Assembly: GCF_013359735.1 (NCBI RefSeq)
Contig: NZ_JABFMX010000003.1
Coordinates: 124,001-188,000, forward strand
Direction: 5' to 3'
Length of the DNA: 64,000 bases
Origin: Arthrobacter sp. C9C5
GTDB taxonomy: Bacteria > Actinomycetota > Actinomycetes > Actinomycetales > Micrococcaceae
Each line of letters begins with the position of its first letter. The stretch's first letter is position 1. Position numbers and translations under genes: made by a program. The notes beneath the pieces are model-generated. The model ran no database searches, was not told the DNA's origin, and was given only the letters and a program-made list of their open reading frames with translations. This document shows positions 8,286-16,643 of the stretch, one piece after another.

Positions 8286-9703
8286 TCTCCGATCTCGTCA
8301 CCACGGTCCTGGCCGGTTTCGCCTGGGCGGTGTTCGCCTATTTCATCGTGGTGAATGGCTGCCAGACAGCGTTGCTGGTGAGCGCCACGGCCGCCATGCG
8401 CCGGCACCGGCACCGGACCTGGGAAGAGGACCGGGTCGGCCTGCTCGGCTCCGCAGTGACACCGACAATCAGCGCCCTCGCGCCCGCCTACAACGAAGAA
8501 GCCAACGTGGCCGAAAGTGTCCACGCGCTGCTGATGCTCCAGTACCCGGCGCTGGAGGTGGTGCTCATCAACGACGGTTCGGCGGACTCGACCCTGGACG
8601 TGCTGATCCGCACCTTCGAGCTGTACCCGATCCACCCGATCTTCCGCAACCAGGTGCAGTCCCAGCCCATCCGCGGCCTCTACCGCTCAAAGGTCCATCC
8701 GCAGTTGCTGGTGGTGGACAAGGAGAATGGCGGGAAAGCCGACGCGCTCAACGCCGGGCTGAACTGCGCCACCGGAGAACTTGTGTGCGCCATCGACGCG
8801 GACACGCTCATCGAGCCCGACGCGTTGCTGCGGATCGTCCGTCCGTTCCTGACCGACGAGAACGTCGTGGCCGCCGGCGGCACCATCCGCGTTGCCAACG
8901 GTTCCCAGGTGGCCAACGGGCGGGTTCTGGATGCGCGGGTTCCCCGGGGGCTGCTGGCAGGCTGCCAGGCCGTGGAATACCTCCGCTCGTTCCTGTTCGG
9001 ACGGCTGGGCTGGAACAATCTGGGCGGGAACCTGATCATTTCCGGCGCCTTCGGCCTGTTCCGCCGGGCATCCGTGCTGGACGTGGGCGGGTACGTCCAT
9101 GACACGGTGGGTGAGGACATGGAGCTCATCGCCGATCTGCGGCGGCAGGGACAAGACCGCGGGACCGCGAGCAGGGTGGACTTTGTCCCGGACCCGGTGG
9201 CGTGGACGGAGGTACCGGAGTCCCTGCGCGTGCTCGGACGCCAGCGCGACCGCTGGCACCGGGGCCTGACCGACGTCCTGCGCCGGCACCGGGGCGTATT
9301 GCTCAATCCGCGGTACCGGGCCCTGGGCCTGGTGGTCTATCCCTACTACGTGGTGGTGGAGCTGCTGGGACCCGTAGTCGAGGCGCTGGGGGTGATTGCG
9401 GTGCCGCTGGGTTTGATGCTCGGCGCGGTCGACCTGACGTTCGCGCTGTTGTTCCTGGCGGTGGCGTACGGCTGGGGCGTGCTGTTGAACGTGACCGTCA
9501 TGGTGCTGGAGGAACTGACCTACCGGCGCTACCACCGGTGGTCGGACCTGTTGCTGTTGCTGTTCTGGAGCGTCGTGGAGGGAATCGGCTACCGCCAGCT
9601 CACCGTCTACTGGCGGCTGCTGGGGCTCTGGCGCTACGCCCGGGGCAGCAAGGACTGGGGCGTCATGAGCAGGCGGGGCTTCGGAACGCCAACACCGGCG
9701 TGA
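8282..9703 (+). CDS. Processive family 2 glycosyltransferase, membrane-bound
   Basis: A 473-residue GT2 enzyme of the BcsA/NodC/PgaC type. One or two N-terminal membrane helices (about 8-37) precede the cytoplasmic catalytic domain, followed by three or four helices (about 345-460). Catalytic motifs are complete: NDGSAD, NGGKADALNAG, DAD (Asp172, Asp174), GEDMELI, and QRDRW (321-325), the Q-x-x-R-W signature of processive synthases. There is no PilZ domain, so cyclic di-GMP control is not evident. The start overlaps the HEAT stop (ATGA). It is last gene of the kinase operon and the only biosynthetic enzyme in it, so the operon probably regulates an extracellular polysaccharide. The sugar cannot be told from sequence. 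Confidence 0.9.
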   Translation: MISDLVTTVLAGFAWAVFAYFIVVNGCQTALLVSATAAMRRHRHRTWEEDRVGLLGSAVTPTISALAPAYNEEANVAESVHALLMLQYPALEVVLINDGSADSTLDVLIRTFELYPIHPIFRNQVQSQPIRGLYRSKVHPQLLVVDKENGGKADALNAGLNCATGELVCAIDADTLIEPDALLRIVRPFLTDENVVAAGGTIRVANGSQVANGRVLDARVPRGLLAGCQAVEYLRSFLFGRLGWNNLGGNLIISGAFGLFRRASVLDVGGYVHDTVGEDMELIADLRRQGQDRGTASRVDFVPDPVAWTEVPESLRVLGRQRDRWHRGLTDVLRRHRGVLLNPRYRALGLVVYPYYVVVELLGPVVEALGVIAVPLGLMLGAVDLTFALLFLAVAYGWGVLLNVTVMVLEELTYRRYHRWSDLLLLLFWSVVEGIGYRQLTVYWRLLGLWRYARGSKDWGVMSRRGFGTPTPA

Positions 9704-9725
9704 CAAGGAAGCCCGGTGCCGAAAT

Positions 9726-9743
9726 CGCCCCCGGCCGGGGGCG
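9726..9743. terminator. GC-rich palindrome after the GT2 operon
   Basis: CGCCCCCGG is followed directly by its complement CCGGGGGCG, 23 bp past the GT2 stop and then GGAATTT. It is a plausible terminator of the operon, but lacks a proper T-tract. Confidence 0.35.
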
Positions 9744-9804
9744 GGAATTTGCTGCGCCGCTCTCCCGGTAGCGAACGCCCCGCGCCGGCAGCAGCACGGC
9801 TCTA

Positions 9805-9810
9805 TATATT
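9805..9810 (+). promoter_or_regulatory. Putative -10 box, leaderless start of S9 peptidase
   Basis: TATATT inside TATATATT ends 6 nt before the ATG at 9817. No ribosome-binding sequence is present in the gap. Confidence 0.55.
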
Positions 9811-9816
9811 GGGTCC

Positions 9817-12033
9817 ATGACGCAGACTCCCGTGCAGCCTTCCCCGCAGCCCCCCGTCGCCAAGAAGGTCCCCGCCCCCCGCACCCACCACGGCGACGTG
9901 TTCGAGGACGACTACGAGTGGCTGCGCGACAAGGAATCCGCCGAGGTCGTGGAACTCCTGAAGGCCGAAAACGCCTACCAGGAAGCTGTGACCGCCCACC
10001 AGGAACCGCTGCGCGAGGCAATCTTCCAGGAAATCAAGGGACGCACCCAGGAAACCGACCTCTCCGTGCCGAACCGCAAGGACGGCTGGTGGTACTACAC
10101 CCGCTCGGTCGAGGGCAAGGAATACGGCATCCAGTGCCGCGTCCGCGCGCAGGACAGCGGCGACCGCGTGGCGGACTGGACTCCCCCCGCCGTCGAGGTC
10201 GGCGTCGAAATCCCGGGCGAGGAAGTGCTCCTGGACGGCAACGTGGAGGCCGAAGGCAAACCGTTCTTCGCCGTCGGCGGCTCCGCGGTCACCATTGACG
10301 GGAACCTGTATGCCTACGCCGTGGACAACGCCGGCGACGAGCGGTTCACCCTGCGCATCAAGGACCTCCGCAGCGGCGAACTGCTGCCGGACGTGATCGA
10401 GAACGTCTTCTACGGCATCTCCTTCTCCCCCGACGGCAGCCGGATCTTCTACACCGTGGTGGACGCGTCCTGGCGCCCGTACCAGGTGAAGTCCCACGTG
10501 CTGGGCACGCCCGTCAGGGAGGACGAGGTCATCTACCAGGAGGACGACGTCGCCATGTGGCTCGGCTTCGAGCTCTCCGCGGACCGGCGGCACCTGGTCC
10601 TGGGCATCGGCTGCTCCGAGTTCAGCGAAACCCGCCTGCTGCGCTTCGATGACCCCGACGCCGGCCTGACAACCGTGATTTCCCGCGACGAGCGCATCCT
10701 GTACGAGGCCGAACCGTTCCTGCTGGCCGGCGCGGACGGCGGCAAGTCCGAAACCATCCTGCTGACCCACAACAAGGACGCCATCAACTCGATGGTCTCC
10801 CTGGTGGACCCGGCCGAACTCGCCAAGCCGGCCGCCGAGCAGCACTGGCGGACCGTCGTCGCGCATTCCGACCAGGTGCGCGTCAACGGCGCCGGGGTCA
10901 CATCCACCCACCTCGTGCTGTCCATCCGCAAGGACACGATCGAACGGGTGCAGGTCCTCCCGCTGGCGGGCCTCGGCACCCCGGACCAGGGCGCACCCGT
11001 GGAGCCGGCCTTCGACGAGGAGCTGTACACCGCCGGGGTGGCCGGCTCCGACTACGAGGCCCCCGTGATCCGGATGGGCTACACCTCCTACTTCACGCCG
11101 TCGCGGGTCTACGATTTTGTGCTGCCGACGGCGGAACTGCCCGCCGGCGAGCTGTTGCTGCGCAAGGAAAGCCCGGTGCTGGGCGGCTACTCGTCCGCCG
11201 ACTACGTCGCGACCCGGGAATGGGCGGTGGCGTCCGACGGGACCCGCATCCCGCTCTCGGTGCTCCGGCACGCCTCGGTGGCCCGCGATTCGACGGCGGC
11301 CGGGCTGGTCTACGGCTACGGCTCCTACGAACTGAGCATGGATCCGGGCTTCGGCATTCCCCGGCTCTCGCTGCTGGACCGCGGCATCGTGTTCGTGATC
11401 GCGCACGTCCGCGGCGGCGGCGAGCTGGGCCGGCACTGGTATGACGACGGCAAGAAGCTGCACAAGAAGAACACCTTCACCGACTTCATTGCGGCCACCG
11501 ACTGGCTCGCCGGATCCGGCTGGGTGGACCCGGCCCGGATTGCGGCGATGGGAGGCTCCGCCGGCGGCCTGCTGATGGGCGCCGTGGCCAACCTTGCGCC
11601 GGAAAAGTACGCGGCGATTGTCGCGGCCGTCCCGTTCGTGGACGCCCTGACCACCATCCTGGACCCGGAGCTGCCGCTCTCGGCGCTGGAGTGGGAGGAA
11701 TGGGGAAACCCGATCACGGACCCGGACGTGTACGCCTACATGAAGTCCTACACGCCGTACGAAAACGTCCGGGCGGCGGCGTACCCCAAGATCGCGGCCG
11801 TCACCTCGTTTAATGACACTCGGGTGCTCTACGTGGAGCCTGCCAAGTGGGTGCAGCGGCTGCGCGAGGTGAACACCGGAAGCGAGCCGATCGTGATGAA
11901 GATCGAGATGGAGGGCGGCCACGGCGGCGCTTCCGGCCGCTACGTGCAGTGGAAGGAGCGCGCCTGGGACTACGCCTTCGTCGCGGACTCCCTCGGCGCC
12001 ACGGAACTGCTGCCCGGCGCCGGACTGAAGTAG
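9817..12033 (+). CDS. ptrB: S9 family prolyl oligopeptidase / oligopeptidase B
   Basis: A 738-residue cytoplasmic serine peptidase with an N-terminal beta-propeller (about 75-430) and a C-terminal alpha/beta-hydrolase domain. The triad is visible: Ser581 in MGGSAGGLLMG, Asp667 in SFNDTRV and His702 in GGHGGASGR. Length and the motif RGGGELGRHWYDDGK match oligopeptidase B, which cuts short peptides after basic residues. There is no signal peptide. It starts 113 bp after the GT2 operon with its own promoter and ends in a long palindrome, so it is monocistronic. A prolyl-oligopeptidase specificity cannot be excluded from sequence alone. Confidence 0.92.
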   Translation: MTQTPVQPSPQPPVAKKVPAPRTHHGDVFEDDYEWLRDKESAEVVELLKAENAYQEAVTAHQEPLREAIFQEIKGRTQETDLSVPNRKDGWWYYTRSVEGKEYGIQCRVRAQDSGDRVADWTPPAVEVGVEIPGEEVLLDGNVEAEGKPFFAVGGSAVTIDGNLYAYAVDNAGDERFTLRIKDLRSGELLPDVIENVFYGISFSPDGSRIFYTVVDASWRPYQVKSHVLGTPVREDEVIYQEDDVAMWLGFELSADRRHLVLGIGCSEFSETRLLRFDDPDAGLTTVISRDERILYEAEPFLLAGADGGKSETILLTHNKDAINSMVSLVDPAELAKPAAEQHWRTVVAHSDQVRVNGAGVTSTHLVLSIRKDTIERVQVLPLAGLGTPDQGAPVEPAFDEELYTAGVAGSDYEAPVIRMGYTSYFTPSRVYDFVLPTAELPAGELLLRKESPVLGGYSSADYVATREWAVASDGTRIPLSVLRHASVARDSTAAGLVYGYGSYELSMDPGFGIPRLSLLDRGIVFVIAHVRGGGELGRHWYDDGKKLHKKNTFTDFIAATDWLAGSGWVDPARIAAMGGSAGGLLMGAVANLAPEKYAAIVAAVPFVDALTTILDPELPLSALEWEEWGNPITDPDVYAYMKSYTPYENVRAAAYPKIAAVTSFNDTRVLYVEPAKWVQRLREVNTGSEPIVMKIEMEGGHGGASGRYVQWKERAWDYAFVADSLGATELLPGAGLK

Positions 12034-12053
12034 GCGTCTCCCTCCCCCACCGA

Positions 12054-12103
12054 TTGCTCCGTAACGGCCCTTTCGAGCCCTCAAAAGGGCCGTTACGGAG
12101 CAA
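12054..12103. terminator. Long palindrome, 20-bp perfect stem
   Basis: The left arm TTGCTCCGTAACGGCCCTTT (12054-12073) pairs exactly with 12084-12103 around a 10-nt loop. It lies 20 bp past the peptidase stop and fits a terminator without a T-tract. Its outer arms, TTGCTCCGTA and TACGGAGCAA, recur near 16.5 and 36.9 kb. Confidence 0.8.
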
Positions 12104-12146
12104 ACGACGGAATATCCAGCCGGACGTATACCCAAATTTGATCATC

Positions 12147-12156
12147 ATGCTTACTA
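12147..12156. promoter_or_regulatory. AT-rich promoter region with ATGCTTACTA motif
   Basis: An AT-rich island (about 12128-12160) precedes the repeat-protein gene. It contains CATGCTTACTATT, identical over 13 nt, on the opposite strand, to AATAGTAAGCATG in the csbD promoter. I infer a shared regulatory site; the -10/-35 pair cannot be fixed by eye. Confidence 0.4.
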
Positions 12157-12237
12157 TTGACCTGCACTAGGCACGTCGGTGGAGACACTGCTCACTGGGG
12201 GCAGCAGGAAACCGTGCCGGAACTGGAGTAGTCAATC

Positions 12238-13005
12238 GTGAGTACTGAACAAGCTATGAGTGGGCTGTCCGACGAGGAACTGATGGCCGAGGGCGCCACC
12301 GCCCTGCCGGACAAGGAAGTTGCCTCGGTCCTGGATCTGAACGCCGACCTGAACCTGGGCATCGAGGCCGCCGCGCCGATCGACCTCGGCGTCGCAGCCA
12401 ACGCCAACGTTGCCGCCCCGATTGATGCGGCGGCTTCGGCCAACGTCCTCTCGTTCGGTTCCGAGTCCCAGGCTCTCGCCGACCAGGGCACCATCATCAA
12501 CCAGGGCGTCACGGGTGATGCCACGGCAGACTCCACCCAGGACAGCGTCCTTGACCAGGGCAACGCCACCGACGCCGGGACCACGGCTGATCCGGCTGCT
12601 GCGCCCGCCGCCACGGATCCGGCCGCCGCCGACCTCGCCGCCGGGGTGGACGCCGGTGCTGTCCCAGCCGACGCTACGGGCGGAATCCTGCCCGACGGCA
12701 CGGCCCCGGACCTGGGCGACGCGACGGATGTGGCCGGGACCGCCGGCGCCGCAGGCGCCTTGAACGGCAACCTGCTCAACGTCGACGTGAACCTGGACGC
12801 CAATGCAGGCATTGCAGCCCCCATCAACGGCGCGGTGGCCGCCAACGCCAACGTAGCCGCGCCGATCGACGCTGCCGTCGGCGCCAACATCGGCTCGATC
12901 GACAGCAACGCGTTCGCCGTCGCCCAGCAGGATGCCATCATCAACCAGGACATCCATGGCGATGCCACGGCTTCGGCCGATCAGCAGTCCGACCTGAAGC
13001 AGTAG
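12238..13005 (+). CDS. Two-repeat, Ala/Asn/Asp-rich protein with leader-like N-terminus
   Basis: A 255-residue acidic protein of unknown function. There is no signal peptide, membrane segment or Cys. The N-terminus contains LSDEELMAEG and ALPDKEVASVL (about residues 11-32), which resembles leader regions of actinobacterial ribosomal peptides; that is inference. Two repeats of about 67 residues (about 35-101 and 180-247) share N-x-D-x-NL, VAANANVAAPIDAA, IINQ and GDATA, separated by an Ala/Pro/Thr/Asp-rich spacer. GTG start with GGAG 9 nt upstream. The stop is 7 nt before the PqqD-M50 protease gene, so the two form an operon and this protein may be its substrate. Another reading is a structural surface or wall protein. 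Confidence 0.75.
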   Translation: MSTEQAMSGLSDEELMAEGATALPDKEVASVLDLNADLNLGIEAAAPIDLGVAANANVAAPIDAAASANVLSFGSESQALADQGTIINQGVTGDATADSTQDSVLDQGNATDAGTTADPAAAPAATDPAAADLAAGVDAGAVPADATGGILPDGTAPDLGDATDVAGTAGAAGALNGNLLNVDVNLDANAGIAAPINGAVAANANVAAPIDAAVGANIGSIDSNAFAVAQQDAIINQDIHGDATASADQQSDLKQ

Positions 13006-13012
13006 AACCTAG

Positions 13013-15460
13013 ATGAGCACTGTTCACGGAGGGCCGTCCGAGCAGGACGGCCCTCCGGCCCTGTCTGCTGCTCGCAGCGCAGCCGCCGGCGCGGCTGCCG
13101 GCAACCCGGCGTCGTCCGCGGCTGCCGGCACCCTGCCGCCCCCGGCGCTGGCCGACGGCGTCCAGCTGATCGGCGAGACCAAGGGCTCGGGCTACAAGCA
13201 GGCCCCGTCGCTGGTCCGGCGTGCCGACGGCCAGACGATCCAGCTGACACGCCTGCTCTACTTGGTGCTTGAGGCCATCGACGGCCGCCGCAGCCTGGAG
13301 GAGATCGCGCAGCACGCCGGCAGCGCCTACGGCAAGCCAGTCAATGCGGGAAACGTCCACACGCTGATCGACTCCCAACTGCTCCCCCTGGGCCTACTCC
13401 GGCTGGCCGACGGCTCGCAACCCGAAGTCAAGAAGTCCAACCCGCTCCTGGGCATGCGCTTCCGTTACTCCGTGACGGACCCGGAACGCACGCGGAAACT
13501 CACCGCGCCGTTCGCCACACTCTTCAACCCGCTGATCGTCGTGGCCGTGACCGCCGCCTTCCTAGCGACCTGCTGGTGGGTGCTGATGGTCAAGGGGCTC
13601 GCCTCCGCCACCCATGAGGCCTTTGCCAATCCGGGTCTGGTGCTGCTGATCCTGCTGGTCACGGTGCTGTCAGCCGGCTTCCACGAATTCGGGCATGCCG
13701 CCGCGGCCCGCCGCGGCGGGGCCACGCCGGGCGCCATGGGCACCGGCCTGTACCTGATGTGGCCGGCGTTCTACACCGACGTCACGGATTCGTACCGGCT
13801 GGGCCGCCCCGGCCGGATCCGCACCGACCTGGGCGGCCTGTACTTCAACGCGATCGTGGCCGTGGCCATCATGGGTGTCTGGTGGGCCACCGGCTTCGAC
13901 GCGCTGCTGCTGGTGGTGGTCACCCAGATCCTGCAGATGGTCCGGCAGCTGATGCCGATGGTCCGCTTCGACGGCTACCACATCCTCGCCGACGCCACCG
14001 GAGTCCCGGACCTCTTCCAGCGGATCAAACCGACCCTGCTGGCCCTGGTCCCCTGGCGCAAGACAGATCCCGAGGCCCAGCTCCTCAAGCCCTGGGCCCG
14101 GGCCGTGGTCACCGTTTGGGTGCTCATCACCGTGCCCTTGCTGCTCTTCAGCATGGTCACCATGGTGCTTACCCTGCCGCGGATCCTCGGCACCGCTTGG
14201 GACAACGGTTGGAAGCAGCAGGCCATGCTCTCGCACAGCGCCGCCTCGGGCGACTTTGTCGATGCTGCCGTGCGGGTGCTTGCGATCATCTGCATTGCGC
14301 TGCCGGTCCTGGGCATCTTTTATATCCTGCTGCGCCTGGGGCGGCAGTTCGTGACCGGCCTCTGGAAGCGGACCCGCGGCAAGGCGCTGCAGCGCGGCGT
14401 CGCCATGGCCGCCATCGCAGCTGTCACAGCGGGCCTCGCCTGGGCCTGGTGGCCGGGCGCCGAGAGCTACCGCCCGGTCCAGCCCTACGAACGCGGCACC
14501 CTCAGCGACATCACCACGGCTGTATTTCCCGCCGCCTCGACCAAGGGGATGAAGGAGGGCCAGGCCGGCCGTACCGTGGCGCTCTGGCCTGCCGGTGCGA
14601 AGAAGCCCACCCGCGAGGACCCGCAGCTGAGCATGGTGCTGGTACCCCGGGAAGGGTCTGCCCCGGCCGGCGGATCCGGCAACACCACGGCTGCGCCGTC
14701 CTGGGTGTTCCCCTTCGACAAGCCGGCCGCGCCCGAAGAGGGCGGCAACCAGTCGCTGGCGGTTAACACCACAGACGGCTCGGTGGTCTACGACGTCGCC
14801 TTCGCGCTGGTCTGGGCCGAGGACGGGGACGACGTCCGGAACCGGAACGAAGCCTACGCCTACGCCAGCTGCAAGGACTGCGCCGCGGTCGCGGTGGGCT
14901 TCCAGGTAGTGCTGATTGTGGGGCAGGCGGACGTAGTCGTGCCGGAGAACCTCTCGGCCGCAGCCAACTACAACTGCCTCCGGTGCCTCACCTACGCCCT
15001 GGCCAGCCAGTTGGTCCTCACACTGGACGGGCCGCTGAGCCCGGACGGAATGTCCAGGCTCAACGCGCTGTGGCAGCAGATCGCGGAGTACGCCCGGAAC
15101 CTGCAGAACGTCCCGCTCTCCGAGATCCAGGGCAAATTGAGCGGATTCAAGGAACAGATCATGGAGATCGTCCGAACGGACCCCAGCGCCACCCCGGGCG
15201 GTGCCGGGACGCCGACGGCGCCGGCAACGGCTCCGGCAACGGCTCCGCCGGGGGCCACCCCCGGGGCCACACCGTCGCCGTCGCCAGGCACCACGGACCA
15301 GCCCACCCCGGGTGGAACCGTCGCACCCGCGCCGGACGCCACGCTCGCCCCGGAGCCCAGCCAGCCTGTGGAAAGCGCCACCGAGCCGGCCACTGCGCCG
15401 GGTCCCGCCGAGGACACCGCCTCGCCGGCCACGACGACGTCGGCTCCGCCGGCCCCATAG
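13013..15460 (+). CDS. PqqD-like domain fused to M50 membrane zinc metalloprotease
   Basis: An 815-residue protein. After a disordered Ala-rich N-terminus comes a PqqD-like winged helix (about 66-130, with LEAIDGRRSLEEIA), the fold that binds leader peptides of ribosomal peptides. A multi-helix membrane domain (about 165-480) carries the zinc motif HEFGH (224-228) and a distal Asp320 in RFDGYH, as in site-2-type M50 proteases. An extracytoplasmic domain follows with CKDC (620-623) and a second CxxC (NYNCLRC, near 655-658), then a Pro/Thr-rich tail. It is co-transcribed with the leader-like protein just upstream. I infer that the PqqD domain captures that protein and the M50 domain cleaves or exports it. 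Related Actinobacteria genes are annotated only as putative peptide zinc metalloproteases. Confidence 0.85.
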   Translation: MSTVHGGPSEQDGPPALSAARSAAAGAAAGNPASSAAAGTLPPPALADGVQLIGETKGSGYKQAPSLVRRADGQTIQLTRLLYLVLEAIDGRRSLEEIAQHAGSAYGKPVNAGNVHTLIDSQLLPLGLLRLADGSQPEVKKSNPLLGMRFRYSVTDPERTRKLTAPFATLFNPLIVVAVTAAFLATCWWVLMVKGLASATHEAFANPGLVLLILLVTVLSAGFHEFGHAAAARRGGATPGAMGTGLYLMWPAFYTDVTDSYRLGRPGRIRTDLGGLYFNAIVAVAIMGVWWATGFDALLLVVVTQILQMVRQLMPMVRFDGYHILADATGVPDLFQRIKPTLLALVPWRKTDPEAQLLKPWARAVVTVWVLITVPLLLFSMVTMVLTLPRILGTAWDNGWKQQAMLSHSAASGDFVDAAVRVLAIICIALPVLGIFYILLRLGRQFVTGLWKRTRGKALQRGVAMAAIAAVTAGLAWAWWPGAESYRPVQPYERGTLSDITTAVFPAASTKGMKEGQAGRTVALWPAGAKKPTREDPQLSMVLVPREGSAPAGGSGNTTAAPSWVFPFDKPAAPEEGGNQSLAVNTTDGSVVYDVAFALVWAEDGDDVRNRNEAYAYASCKDCAAVAVGFQVVLIVGQADVVVPENLSAAANYNCLRCLTYALASQLVLTLDGPLSPDGMSRLNALWQQIAEYARNLQNVPLSEIQGKLSGFKEQIMEIVRTDPSATPGGAGTPTAPATAPATAPPGATPGATPSPSPGTTDQPTPGGTVAPAPDATLAPEPSQPVESATEPATAPGPAEDTASPATTTSAPPAP

Positions 15461-15931
15461 TCCGCCGTCGGGAGTTGTCGGCCGCCGTTCCACCGCCCCG
15501 CCCGCACCGTAGGGTCCGGGGCCTTATCCGAAGCTGCCGGCGGTGCCGGAGCGGGGCCCCGGGACTGCAGGCCAGGGCGGGGCGCTGTGCACGTGTCCGT
15601 TTGCCGAAGATGGCCGCTATGGAACTCTCATAGCGGCCATCTTTGGCAATTCACCGAGGTCGTGGCATCTCCGCCGACGTCCGCCACGTTCCAGAGGACG
15701 CGCCGCGGGCCGCCGCTGCGGACCTCCTGGCTGGACAGTCTCAGCGGGACGTCAGGCGTGTGATGCCTACCGTGTTGTGGCGCTCCAGCCCAGTTAGCCG
15801 CTGCCTGAACCCTGGATGTCGGGTGGAAACCGGGAGATTCCGGGCCCTGGCGGCGCCAAAGCAGGCTGCGCACCGGGGCAACCGGGCAGGAACGTACGCC
15901 TCAGGCCCGCGCCCCCGTCCCCCGCGGGCAC
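15461..15931. other. Intergenic gap, 471 bp, one palindrome
   Basis: No convincing gene on either strand between the convergent M50 and GNAT genes. Short open frames here have arginine- and proline-rich shadow composition and no ribosome-binding site. The only clear structure is the palindrome at 15601-15649. Confidence 0.6.
15601..15649. terminator. Palindrome between convergent genes
   Basis: Arms TTGCCGAAGATGGCCGCTAT (15601-15620) and 15630-15649 pair with one mismatch around a 9-nt loop. It is placed to end transcription from both sides, though 140 bp past the M50 stop. The ATGGCCGCTA core returns at 46791. Confidence 0.65.
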
Positions 15932-16504
15932 CTACCGCGGCTGCCGGGCCTGCCATTCCTCGGCGAGGATCGCGTACACCACCTCGGTGGCCCACTGGCC
16001 CTTGTAGTGCCATTTGTCCACCTGGGTGGATTCCAGCCGCATGCCGAGGCGCTCGCACAGGGCCGCGGAGGCGGTGTTCAAGGCATCCAGCTTGGCGTCG
16101 ATCCGGTGGAAGCCAAGGTCCTCGAAGCCCAGCTTCAGCATCGCGGCGGCAGCCTCCGCCGCATACCCTTTCCCGCGGGCCTCCGGAGCCAGGCTCCAGC
16201 CCACCTCGGCCTGGCCCCGGCCGGGCAGCCACTTGAGCACCACCTCGCCCAGCAGCCCGGGCGAGTCCGCGGCCTCGATGGCCAAGGCCACCCAGTCGCC
16301 CTCCTTCTCGAATTCGAAGTTGGCGTATTTGCCGACGTACTCCATCGATTGGGTGTAGCTCTTGGCTTCCCGCGGCAGGAAGCGCGCGGTTTCGGGCAGC
16401 GAGTGGTAGGCGTGGAAGGCGTCCAGGTCGCCCGCTTCGAAGCGGCGCAGCACCAGCCGCTGGGTGCGGAGGGGCAGCCGGAAGGGCAGGTTCGGTTCGG
16501 TCAT
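15932..16504 (-). CDS. GNAT family N-acetyltransferase (RimJ/RimL type)
   Basis: A 190-residue protein with the RimJ/RimL-like pattern: RLVLRRFEAGDLDAFHAYH at the N-terminus, LGEVVLKWLPG in the central strands, EARGKGYAAEAAAAML as the acetyl-CoA loop and NTASAALCERLGMR near the C-terminus. Such enzymes acetylate protein N-termini, small amines or antibiotics; the substrate here is unknown. The ATG at 16504 has TAGGCT 6 nt upstream and no ribosome site, so the message is probably leaderless. It is a single gene next to ackA. Confidence 0.88.
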   Translation of the reverse strand: MTEPNLPFRLPLRTQRLVLRRFEAGDLDAFHAYHSLPETARFLPREAKSYTQSMEYVGKYANFEFEKEGDWVALAIEAADSPGLLGEVVLKWLPGRGQAEVGWSLAPEARGKGYAAEAAAAMLKLGFEDLGFHRIDAKLDALNTASAALCERLGMRLESTQVDKWHYKGQWATEVVYAILAEEWQARQPR

Positions 16505-16510
16505 GTCCCC

Positions 16511-16516
16511 AGCCTA
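16511..16516 (-). promoter_or_regulatory. Putative -10 box, leaderless start of GNAT gene
   Basis: On the minus strand TAGGCT lies 6 nt before the ATG at 16504, with GGGGAC between. Confidence 0.5.
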
Positions 16517-16531
16517 GGACCCGTTCCCCGT

Positions 16532-16643
16532 CGATTGCTCCCCGCCGGCCCCCTCCCCTCGCAAGCTCGGTCAGGGAACCCTGCCGGCGTGGGCCCAGCA
16601 GCGCCGTTTTGGGCCGCCAGTAGGGCGGCTACGGAGCAACCGA
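16532..16643. terminator. Imperfect palindrome whose arm encodes the ackA stop
   Basis: CGATTGCTCC at 16532 mirrors GGAGCAACCG at 16634-16643, the same outer arms as at 12054 and 36875. The right arm contains the last ackA codons and its TAG (16629-16631), so the element abuts or invaded the gene end. The interior pairing is weak. Confidence 0.5.

Noticed and set aside
9802-12135. 777-residue minus-strand open frame across the S9 peptidase
   Set aside because: Antisense shadow of a high-GC gene with Val/Gly/His/Arg-rich composition. The plus strand has a complete catalytic triad.
15643-16236. 197-residue plus-strand frame in the 15.5-16.2 kb gap
   Set aside because: Arg/Pro-rich shadow of the GNAT gene, with no ribosome site or recognisable domain.
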